A DNA stretch of 33,945 nt from contig SVQE01000028.1 of NCBI GenBank assembly GCA_015065505.1, positions 1 to 33,945 on the forward strand, given 5' to 3'. Positions 23,697 to 31,007 of the stretch are shown in pieces. The translations under genes and the position numbers were made by a program. The DNA comes from Oscillospiraceae bacterium (lineage in GTDB: Bacteria > Bacillota > Clostridia > Oscillospirales > Acutalibacteraceae). Numbering within the stretch: position 1 is the stretch's first letter; each line of letters starts with the position of its first letter. The notes under the pieces are model-generated. The model had not been told where the DNA came from and made no database searches. It was given only the letters and a program-made list of their open reading frames with translations.

Positions 23697-24817
23697 TTTC
23701 TTTTACCTAAAGAGTCAATAATATAATCGCCTATGGCTTTTGTTGAGGTTCCGAGATTTTCGGGAAGGAACTTCTTTTTATAGTTTTCAAGAGCTGCAGC
23801 AGGATAATCCTTTTCAAGCGCCTCGGTTAAAGACTCGGCGTTTTCAAAAACACATCCCGGCATTTCTTCAAACAAATCAATGTTCAAGCCGTTGTTTTCC
23901 TTATACTGCTCGTAGTCATAAACATAGTAGAAGGTTTTAACATCAAGCAGAGCGCCTTCAACGGCGATTGCCGAATAATCTGTTATAAGATAATCGCAAA
24001 CGCTGAGAAGCTCAACCGATGAAAATTCATCACAGGTTAAGCAATCAGCGGTTAAATTAAGCTTCTGATTGGGATGGTTTTTAACAATCAGAGCGTATTT
24101 ATTAAAGTCTAAAAGCTCGGCAAAACTATCCCATTCGGCGTTCCAGCCCCTTCTAAAAGTCGGAGCATAGAGTAAAACCTTTTTGTTTTCAAGCTCGGGA
24201 TATGCCTTGAGAATTCTTTCTTTGTTTTCCTCTTTTGTTGCAAGAAGATAGTCAATTCTCGGAAGTCCGCAGTTTAAAAGCACATCTTCCGAAACATCGA
24301 AGGATTCGCAGTAGAATTTGTTCCAAGCCTTGCCGCCTGCAATAATAACATCGTAATTTCTGTGCATTGCCATGGCTTTTGCGATTTTGGGATTTCTGCC
24401 GCTCTTTTTATTAAGCGCCTTATATCCCGATTCCTTGATTTTGCCCATAGCGTGCCATATCTGAACAACGGTGAGCGTTTTTTTGTGCTTAAGCATTGAA
24501 ACTGCAGGCCAGTAGCCGTCTATAACGCAGACTCTTGAAGTTGCAAGGTGATAAACGGAGCGGAGAATGTTTTTAAGGAAAATAACATATTCAATATTGC
24601 CCTTTTCCTTTTTCTCGTATCTTCTGCATATGCTGACGATTTTTATATCGGGCTTCTGCTCTTTCAGATAATCCTGAATAAGCCTGTAGTCAAGGCTTGC
24701 GCCATTTGTCTGCCGGCTTAAGAAAATAACCTTATTCTTTTTTGAGGGAAGCAGCTTTAAGGGCGCATAAATTATTGCAAGAAAAACCCTTAAAACATAG
24801 ATGATAAAAACTTTCAC
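23693..24817 (-). CDS. CDP-glycerol glycerophosphotransferase family protein (TagB/TagF-like)
   Basis: This 374-residue glycosyltransferase-fold protein carries QIWHAMGKIKESGY (near 119-132), APTFRRGW (near 218-225), KNHPNQ (near 247-252) and ITDYSAIAVEGALL (near 278-291), the motif set of TagB/TagF enzymes that transfer glycerol phosphate from CDP-glycerol in teichoic-acid synthesis. It lacks the long N-terminal region of polymerising TagF, which fits a primase-like or single-transfer role; family members also use other CDP-polyols. The first 20 residues are hydrophobic and may associate with the membrane. It begins with GTG, after AAGAGGAA, and heads the five-gene operon. Confidence 0.88.
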   Translation of the reverse strand: MKVFIIYVLRVFLAIIYAPLKLLPSKKNKVIFLSRQTNGASLDYRLIQDYLKEQKPDIKIVSICRRYEKKEKGNIEYVIFLKNILRSVYHLATSRVCVIDGYWPAVSMLKHKKTLTVVQIWHAMGKIKESGYKALNKKSGRNPKIAKAMAMHRNYDVIIAGGKAWNKFYCESFDVSEDVLLNCGLPRIDYLLATKEENKERILKAYPELENKKVLLYAPTFRRGWNAEWDSFAELLDFNKYALIVKNHPNQKLNLTADCLTCDEFSSVELLSVCDYLITDYSAIAVEGALLDVKTFYYVYDYEQYKENNGLNIDLFEEMPGCVFENAESLTEALEKDYPAAALENYKKKFLPENLGTSTKAIGDYIIDSLGKRK

Positions 24818-24870
24818 TTCTGTTCCTCTTAAATCAATAAAGTATAGTACTACTTATAATATAAAGTGAG

Positions 24871-24899
24871 TTTAACACAATACTAATAATTATGTCAAT
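24871..24899 (-). promoter_or_regulatory. Possible promoter of the ATP-grasp/capA operon
   Basis: On the minus strand TTGACA (24894-24899) and TTAAAC (24871-24876) are 17 bases apart, in a very AT-rich stretch. The -10 box is poor, and other placements are possible. Confidence 0.4.
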
Positions 24900-24929
24900 A
24901 TTTATTATTTTATAAAGAATACTGTGTCA

Positions 24930-24958
24930 GTCAAAAATCCCCTTTGTCAAGGGGATTT
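24930..24958 (-). terminator. Terminator of the transglutaminase-like gene
   Basis: AAATCCCCTT and AAGGGGATTT pair around a 4-base loop, followed by TTTTTGA on the minus strand. It separates this gene from the operon downstream. Confidence 0.85.
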
Positions 24959-24965
24959 CTGCATT

Positions 24966-27668
24966 TTATTTACAGGTTATGTTTTTAACCGAAGAATATG
25001 CGGAATAAATCTTCTTTGAGCCGACAGTTTTGTAGGCTCTTACTTTGTAGTAATATTTTTTGCCCTTTTTAAGCCCTGTATTCTTGAAAGTTAAGGTTGA
25101 GGCGCTGCCCTGCTTAACTGTTTTAACAAGTCTGTATTTTCCGCCGGAGCTTGTTGCCCTGTATACCTCATAGCCTGTAACATTAGCGATTTTCGGGAAG
25201 GAAACGGAAACATATTTGCTTCCTGTTTTAAGCGTTACCTTCGGAGTCGGAGGAACAACCTGCTTTGAAACAATGGCAGAATTTGTGCTCACGGGCATAT
25301 AGCTTGCACCGCTAACATTCTTGTATGCAACAACATAGTAGTAATAGGTTTTGCCCGTTGTGAGCCCCGTTTTGGTAACCGAGGTTGTTGCATTGCCCGT
25401 AACCTTTGTTCCAACATATCCGCTGTTTTTGGAAGTGCTTTTGTAAACCCAGTAACCGTCGGCATAGTTAACCTTATCCCAGCTGATTTTCTGAGCAGTG
25501 GGCGAGGCTGCGGTGATTTTAACATTCTGCGGTGTGCCGAGTTTAACAAATTTTGCAGTATAAGTGAAAGAAGAGGTTGTTGAGGTTGTGTATTCAGCGG
25601 CAGAGCTTAACTTTGTTCCGCTTGAATTAAACCAACCGGAGAAATAATATCCCAAATCGGCATAAGCCTTCATATTGTGTTTGCCGTTTTCATAGCCAAC
25701 ATAGAAGGTTCCGCCCTTTGTTGCGGTGATGCTTGCAGTTTTGTTTGTTTTGAAGGTGTATTTTGCCGAGGTGAGGGGATTGAATTTTGCATTTAAGGTT
25801 GTTATTGACTTGCAGCCCGTTGCGTCAACCTTTGTTAATCCGCACGAGGAAGCAAACGCCGAAAGCAGCTCCGTATTTCCCGAAAGATTAAGCGAGGTGA
25901 GCTTTGTGTTGTTTGAAGCCGAAAACCACTTAAGTCCATTGCAGTTTGAAAAATCAGCTGCGCCTGCAAGTGTTGTAACCTTTGTGAAATCGATTTTTTC
26001 AATTTCACCCGTCAGATAGTTTGCGTAGAAAATATCCGAGTTCCAGGTGGGTATGCCACTGTTGGCATTGAAGGTGCTGCTTGAGCCGAGAAGCTTTGCG
26101 TTGGTTGTGCTTCCTGATTTCTGATTAAGGAATGCCGAGAGCTTGTTTACATCGTTTTGCGCTGCGATAACAGTTCTTGAGTAAACGCCGAGGCAGCAGT
26201 GTGAAACTGCAAGCTGTTCGGGTGACGGGTCGAAATATGTGAAGCTGTTTTGCGCTTTTTCACCTGCGTTGCCGCCCTCAAACTGCGATTTATCGCGGTA
26301 CCACTTGTTTGAGGTTCCCATATTTGCGTCGGCAATAATCCATCTTTCGCCGTCGAAAAATTCAACCCAGTAGTGTTCGTCTTCCTTCTGATTTTCAGGG
26401 TCGATATTACAGTTCCACGATTCTTTCGGAAGGCTGAGGTGAATTCCGTATACAACCCTTGTTGGAATATCAAGTGCGCGAAGCATTGCGCACATCATTG
26501 ATGCATAGCCTACGCAGCAGGTGAACGCATTTTCACCGTCGGAAATCTTTTTAAGGTTTGTATAGGGGTTGTTTATTGTTTTAACTGCTGAGTGATTGTT
26601 TGAATAATCGTCGTAATATGTGTTGGCACTTACATAGCTGTATATTGCCTTTGCCTTGTTGTAAACGCCCTCGCTGTTCTTTGTTTTATCCTTTGCAAGA
26701 TTTTCAATGAATTTAAGCTGAGTGCTTGTTAAGGATGCTTTTTCCGATTCAAGCTTTGTTGGCTTTGTTGCCCCTGTGTCGTTAACAAGATTGTGAAGGC
26801 AGAAGGGAACATCTTCCATTGTTTTATCGGTGTAGAATTCGGGATTGAGATAAAGAGGATTTGTGTAAACAGATTCATTTTGCGCCTGAATATCACAGTA
26901 ATCAACGAACGAAGCCTCGCCGTTTTCATCAATGTTGATTAAAACATTTCTGTAGCAGTTGCCGACGTCGCCGAAAGAATAATGGTCCTGCTGTTCTTCG
27001 TTTCTGGCTCTTGCTATCTGAATATAATAATTGCCCTCTTCAAGACCTGCACCCTCAAGGTTTACGCTTGCCGAAAATCCGTTGCAGGTAACTTCTTCCG
27101 TGCTTCTGTCCTCGGGATCTGCAAAACACAGAGTTTTAAATCCGCCGCCAACTTTTGTTAAACCCACTCTGTATTCAACTGCTTCAATCTCGCAGGTGTA
27201 ATCAACATTAAGAACCGTCATTTTGCCGGGCTCTTCGGGGTTTTCAGGCTCTTCAGGATCTTCAGGATCGGGATCCTCAGGATCAGGGTCTTCGGGATTT
27301 ACTGCAATGGGCTCGGTTTCCCAATCGACGGATTCATTTGGCGTTGTGTCATCGCCGCCGGGTTCTTCCGGATCAGGGTCTTGCGGATCGGGGTCTTCCG
27401 GGTCGGGATCTTCCGGGTCAGGGTCTTCCGGGTCGGGGTCTTCGGGTTCCTCCGGTGTTGGTTGCTCGGGCATTTTGTCGGTTATTGACAGAGTAACTCT
27501 GTTAACGCTGTCCGAGGGTGCATTTTCGTTTATGCTGCTGAATTCATATGTGCTTTCGGTGCTGATTTTATCCGAAATATCAACGCTTGCGCTAACCGAA
27601 AAAGGTATGCACTGCGCTATAAGCACAGCCGAAAGAAAAACAGCTAAAATTCTCTTAATCTTTTTCAT
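24966..27668 (-). CDS. Secreted transglutaminase-like protein with acidic Pro/Asp linker, LRR-like segment and Fn3 domains
   Basis: This 900-residue exported protein has a signal peptide (1-27, ending SVSA). A low-complexity PEDPDPEDP linker follows (about 65-150), then a beta-rich domain. The transglutaminase/protease-like core has FTCCVGYASMMCAM (C385), EHYWVEFFDGERW (H432) and IIADANMG (D447) as the Cys-His-Asp triad. A short LRR-like stretch follows (about 560-640, SLNLSGNTELLSAF), then a B-repeat-like region (about 650-690) and two Fn3 modules (about 690-900). It has no LPXTG or SLH anchor. Such triads cross-link or cleave surface proteins; the substrate is unknown. ATG 27668 is chosen since AAAGGA is nine bases upstream; TTG 27677 lies too close to that site. 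It has its own promoter and terminator. Confidence 0.86.
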   Translation of the reverse strand: MKKIKRILAVFLSAVLIAQCIPFSVSASVDISDKISTESTYEFSSINENAPSDSVNRVTLSITDKMPEQPTPEEPEDPDPEDPDPEDPDPEDPDPQDPDPEEPGGDDTTPNESVDWETEPIAVNPEDPDPEDPDPEDPEEPENPEEPGKMTVLNVDYTCEIEAVEYRVGLTKVGGGFKTLCFADPEDRSTEEVTCNGFSASVNLEGAGLEEGNYYIQIARARNEEQQDHYSFGDVGNCYRNVLINIDENGEASFVDYCDIQAQNESVYTNPLYLNPEFYTDKTMEDVPFCLHNLVNDTGATKPTKLESEKASLTSTQLKFIENLAKDKTKNSEGVYNKAKAIYSYVSANTYYDDYSNNHSAVKTINNPYTNLKKISDGENAFTCCVGYASMMCAMLRALDIPTRVVYGIHLSLPKESWNCNIDPENQKEDEHYWVEFFDGERWIIADANMGTSNKWYRDKSQFEGGNAGEKAQNSFTYFDPSPEQLAVSHCCLGVYSRTVIAAQNDVNKLSAFLNQKSGSTTNAKLLGSSSTFNANSGIPTWNSDIFYANYLTGEIEKIDFTKVTTLAGAADFSNCNGLKWFSASNNTKLTSLNLSGNTELLSAFASSCGLTKVDATGCKSITTLNAKFNPLTSAKYTFKTNKTASITATKGGTFYVGYENGKHNMKAYADLGYYFSGWFNSSGTKLSSAAEYTTSTTSSFTYTAKFVKLGTPQNVKITAASPTAQKISWDKVNYADGYWVYKSTSKNSGYVGTKVTGNATTSVTKTGLTTGKTYYYYVVAYKNVSGASYMPVSTNSAIVSKQVVPPTPKVTLKTGSKYVSVSFPKIANVTGYEVYRATSSGGKYRLVKTVKQGSASTLTFKNTGLKKGKKYYYKVRAYKTVGSKKIYSAYSSVKNITCK

Positions 27669-27719
27669 AATTCTCAATCCTTTCTAAAGAGCATTTGCAA
27701 AAATTTGTTGCTTAAATAT

Positions 27720-27748
27720 ATTATATAATAATTTTCTTATAAATTCAA
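27720..27748 (-). promoter_or_regulatory. Promoter of the transglutaminase-like gene
   Basis: On the minus strand TTGAAT (27743-27748) and a perfect TATAAT (27720-27725), spacer 17. Confidence 0.75.
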
Positions 27749-27826
27749 GTGCCTGCACCCTTCAAATGCGGAATTTGAGCAGGAACAATCTGCCTTATCA
27801 GGAACACTTTCACAAATATAATAATA

Positions 27827-27855
27827 TTGACAAAAAGACCGAAATTTATTAAAAT
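27827..27855 (+). promoter_or_regulatory. Promoter of the 942-residue ATP-grasp gene
   Basis: A perfect TTGACA (27827-27832) and TAAAAT (27850-27855), spacer 17. AAGGAG (27875-27880) precedes the ATG at 27888. It diverges from the transglutaminase-like gene. Confidence 0.82.
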
Positions 27856-27887
27856 ATTAAGTTAGATGAACTTCAAGGAGAAACGCT

Positions 27888-30716
27888 ATGAGAATACCTG
27901 CTAATGAAATAAAAAATGTTGCTAAAAAGGCTGATATTTCATATTTTGAAGCCAACAAAAAAATGCTTGCCGCAAGAAAGGAATACGGCATTTCCTACAG
28001 CCTTTATAACAAGCTTGAGCTCTGGAAATTATCCGATAATGAGTTCAAGGCAAGGGCAAAATCAATAAACAAAAGGCGCAACAGAATTGAAGCGCTTATG
28101 CAGAAAAAAGGGCTTTCATATGAAGACGCTGTTAAGCTTGCTGATTATGTAAAAATGCAATATGGAATTTCGCTTGAGGATTTCCTTTCCAAAAAGCTTT
28201 ATGAGCTCAGTGATTATGAGCTTGCAGTTTGGGCGGAAAAGAAAAATGAGGGCAAGGCTCCGGGCGGAAGAAAAAAGTGGATATTAAGAGTTGCCGATAA
28301 AACAGGCTGGTCCTTTGAAGAAGCAAGCGAAAAGGTTACAAGGGCGCAGGCTGCTTTCGGCGTTAAGGCAAAAGCATATTACACCCATAAAATGTATGAA
28401 ATGTCCGAAACCGAAATGGCAACGGTTGCGCTTCGTCTCAGCAGGCAGCAGGCACGCAGGGATGAGGTTTATGACAAAATCTATGAAATCTGCTCGAAAA
28501 CCAAAGAGGAAGTCAGAGCGGAAATGGAAAAAATCCGCCTCAAGCAGCCGTTTTTCACCGTTGGCGTTAACTGGTATTTTGATTACGGAATCTATGAGCT
28601 TGACCTTGAAAAGGATAACTATGAGGTTGACAGAAGAATTCAGACAACTATCTGGATTTGGCAGCTTGCATCAAGGATAAGAGAAAAAATTGTCTCTATC
28701 GAAGATGGCAAAATGAACTATGCGGAGGTTGAAGACGAGGTTAACGAATTCTATGAAACCGTTGACAAGGTTCTTTCAAACGGCAAGAGGGAAATGCTTA
28801 TTGAAACCGTTAAATATGCAGTTCCAGAGGTTGAAACCGATGAAAAAATCAGGCACGATGTTGCGCTTGATATGCGAGTTACCGAGCTTCTTCTTAAATT
28901 CAATCCCGATGAATATGTTTCTTTCCATTTCTACGGAAAAAGCATCATGGAAAAGCAGACATATGTTTCAAGCGTTATGAGGGCACAGGTTATTGAAACC
29001 CTTAATCCCCAACACATCAAGGATATGTTCAACAACAAATTTGCCGCATACAGCGCGCTAAGCAAATATTACGGCAGAGAGATTGTTCTTGTTGACGGCG
29101 AAAACGCAAGGGATATTTTCAAGGATTTCTGTGCAAGACACAAAACCTTTGTTAAGAAAAACAACTACGACGCTTTAGGAAGAGGCGTTGAAAAAATTGA
29201 AATAACTCCGCAAACCGATGTTGACGCACTTTACGAGGAGCTTTCAGAGGGCGGAAAGCTGATTATTCTTGAAGAGTTAATCAGTGCTCACGATGAAATC
29301 AAGAAGCTCAACAGGGATTCAGTTAACACGGTCAGAATCATTACATATGTTAAGAACTATAACGCAGAGGTTATCAGCACCTTTATGAAAATCGGAAGGC
29401 AGGGTGCATTCGTTGATAACGGCGGTGCAGGCGGTATTCTTGTTCATATTGATAAAGAAAACGGCGTGCTCGACAGCAACGGAATAGATGAACGCGGAAT
29501 AGTTTACGAAACCCACCCCGATAACGGCTATCAGTTCAACGGCATTCAGCTTCCCGACTGGGATAAGGCACTCAGACTTGCAAAGAAAATTGCGCTTGAA
29601 ATCAAGGATGCAAGATTTATCGGCTGGGATTTCACCTACACCGATGAGGGCAAGTGGGTTGTTGTTGAGGGTAACGCCTTAACTCAGTTCTTTGCTCAGC
29701 AGGCAACTGTTGGCAGGGGAATTAAGCGTGAATTCCTTGAGCAGATAGGCTATGATGAGTTAAAGCTCATCCATGAAAGCAAGCTTGAAGCCGAGTCATA
29801 TGATGAGGACGAGGTTTACGAATTCGAAAGAAGCGACGAAAAAGAATTCTTCTTTATGGAAGGTAAAGTAACGCCTCAGATGAAGCGCCATTATCTTGAG
29901 GAACGCGGATTTGCCGAAATGAAGTATTTCCCGAATCTCAGCGACCCCAAAACAATAAACGAAAAAATTCTCTGGCTTGCGCTTAATTTCAAGCATCCCG
30001 ATATTGCAAGGGCTGCCGACAAAACAACGGCAAAGGATTATATTGCTGAGAAGGTTGGCAGGGAATATACCGTTCCAACCTACGGTGTTTACGATAATGC
30101 TTCGGATATAGACTTTGACTCGCTTCCGAGGTCGTTTGTTATCAAGCTTAACGACGGCTGGGGCGCATCAAGCGTTAAGGTTATTAAGGATAAGGATGCC
30201 GAGGATATAGACAGCCTTAAGGCAGAGCTTACCTCGTGGCTCTATCCGTGGAACAACTATTACTACAGAAATATGTTAGTAACCGACGAGAAGGTTGAAA
30301 AGCCTGCTCTCATAGTTGAAAAGATGCTTAAAAACGAGGGCAGAGCTTCGCTTAACGATTATAAGATTTACTGCTGTAACGGCGAGCCGAAGTATGCGCT
30401 TGTTGTAAGCGACCGCTTAACAAATATGGAAAGCCGAACCTTTGTTGATATGGATTGGAACATTCTTCCAACGGGAAGAAGGGGAAAGAGATTTTCAGAT
30501 AATCCGCCGAAGCCCGAAAACCTTGATAAAATGCTTGAGCTTTCGCGTATTCTCAGCAAGGAATTTCCGTATGTAAGAATTGATTTCTACGAGGTTGATA
30601 ACAGGGTTTACATCGGCGAACTTACCTTCACACCGGGAATGTTTATGCGTTTCACAACTCTTGAGTGGGACCGCAAGCTCGGCGACTTGCTTGATTTATC
30701 GGCTTATATTAAATAA
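27888..30716 (+). CDS. Fusion of four helical repeats, ATP-grasp (sugar-transfer type) and TupA-like ATP-grasp
   Basis: This 942-residue cytoplasmic protein has no membrane segment. Residues 7-247 hold four tandem repeats of about 57 residues, with a pattern like SYEDA, then YGIS, then KLYELSD (units near 7-60, 64-118, 129-185, 190-247). Residues about 330-610 are an ATPgrasp_ST domain: FVKKNNYDALGRG (421-433), SVNTVRIITY (478-487), ETHPDNG (541-547), GWDFTYTDEG (579-588) and VVEGNALTQ (592-600). An acidic linker follows. Residues about 665-942 match TupA-like ATP-grasp: DPKTINEKILW (686-696), SFVIKLNDGWGASSV (749-763), LNDYKIYCCNGEP (822-834), VRIDFYEVDNRVYIGELTF (896-914) and EWDRKLG (926-932). 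TupA acts in teichuronopeptide synthesis in an alkaliphilic Bacillus. I infer a two-step ligase for an amino-acid-bearing wall polymer. Confidence 0.85.
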   Translation: MRIPANEIKNVAKKADISYFEANKKMLAARKEYGISYSLYNKLELWKLSDNEFKARAKSINKRRNRIEALMQKKGLSYEDAVKLADYVKMQYGISLEDFLSKKLYELSDYELAVWAEKKNEGKAPGGRKKWILRVADKTGWSFEEASEKVTRAQAAFGVKAKAYYTHKMYEMSETEMATVALRLSRQQARRDEVYDKIYEICSKTKEEVRAEMEKIRLKQPFFTVGVNWYFDYGIYELDLEKDNYEVDRRIQTTIWIWQLASRIREKIVSIEDGKMNYAEVEDEVNEFYETVDKVLSNGKREMLIETVKYAVPEVETDEKIRHDVALDMRVTELLLKFNPDEYVSFHFYGKSIMEKQTYVSSVMRAQVIETLNPQHIKDMFNNKFAAYSALSKYYGREIVLVDGENARDIFKDFCARHKTFVKKNNYDALGRGVEKIEITPQTDVDALYEELSEGGKLIILEELISAHDEIKKLNRDSVNTVRIITYVKNYNAEVISTFMKIGRQGAFVDNGGAGGILVHIDKENGVLDSNGIDERGIVYETHPDNGYQFNGIQLPDWDKALRLAKKIALEIKDARFIGWDFTYTDEGKWVVVEGNALTQFFAQQATVGRGIKREFLEQIGYDELKLIHESKLEAESYDEDEVYEFERSDEKEFFFMEGKVTPQMKRHYLEERGFAEMKYFPNLSDPKTINEKILWLALNFKHPDIARAADKTTAKDYIAEKVGREYTVPTYGVYDNASDIDFDSLPRSFVIKLNDGWGASSVKVIKDKDAEDIDSLKAELTSWLYPWNNYYYRNMLVTDEKVEKPALIVEKMLKNEGRASLNDYKIYCCNGEPKYALVVSDRLTNMESRTFVDMDWNILPTGRRGKRFSDNPPKPENLDKMLELSRILSKEFPYVRIDFYEVDNRVYIGELTFTPGMFMRFTTLEWDRKLGDLLDLSAYIK

Positions 30717-30730
30717 AAAAATAATTTTAT

Positions 30731-30759
30731 TTGACAAATACTAATCCCGGTGATATTAT
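30731..30759 (+). promoter_or_regulatory. Promoter of thrS
   Basis: A perfect TTGACA (30731-30736) and TATTAT (30754-30759) with TGA before it, spacer 17. It lies 15 bases past the stop of the upstream gene, and no terminator was seen between them. Confidence 0.8.
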
Positions 30760-30765
30760 ATACCC

Positions 30766-30984
30766 GATATTGAAATCGCTGAGGGGAACAATGCGTTGAT
30801 ATCAAAGCTTCAGAGAGCGCTTGGCAGGTGAGAAAGCGCGCAGAGATTTTAACGATACCAACCCCGAGAGCGCATAGGAAATGATGCGCCGTATGCCTGC
30901 GTTAAAGGCTTTGAGTGGCACAATTATTTGTGCAATTCAGGTGGAACCGTGTTTAAGCACCCTGAAATTCAGGGTGCTTTTTAT
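30766..30984 (+). promoter_or_regulatory. T-box riboswitch of thrS, with terminator
   Basis: The leader of about 240 nt contains the T-box core AGGTGGAACCGTG (30939-30951). Before it is a stem III-like hairpin GCACAA/TTGTGC (30918-30933). After it is an intrinsic terminator, AAGCACCCTG (30955-30964) with CAGGGTGCTT (30970-30979) and TTT. CAGG (30938-30941) can pair with CCTG (30961-30964) as the antiterminator. The stem I region begins near 30810 (GCGCTT/AAGCGC). ACC at 30857-30859 is the likely threonine specifier codon. Uncharged tRNA-Thr would switch on thrS. Confidence 0.93.
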
Positions 30985-31007
30985 ATTGAAAAACAGGAGG
31001 AAATGAA

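Noticed and set aside
27238-27445. Tandem DNA repeat or CRISPR-like array
   Set aside because: The repeats are short coding repeats (Pro-Glu-Asp) without unique spacers; they belong to the protein linker.
27223-27687. 154-codon plus-strand frame rich in Gly and Ser
   Set aside because: It is the antisense shadow of the PEDPD-coding repeat in the transglutaminase-like gene.
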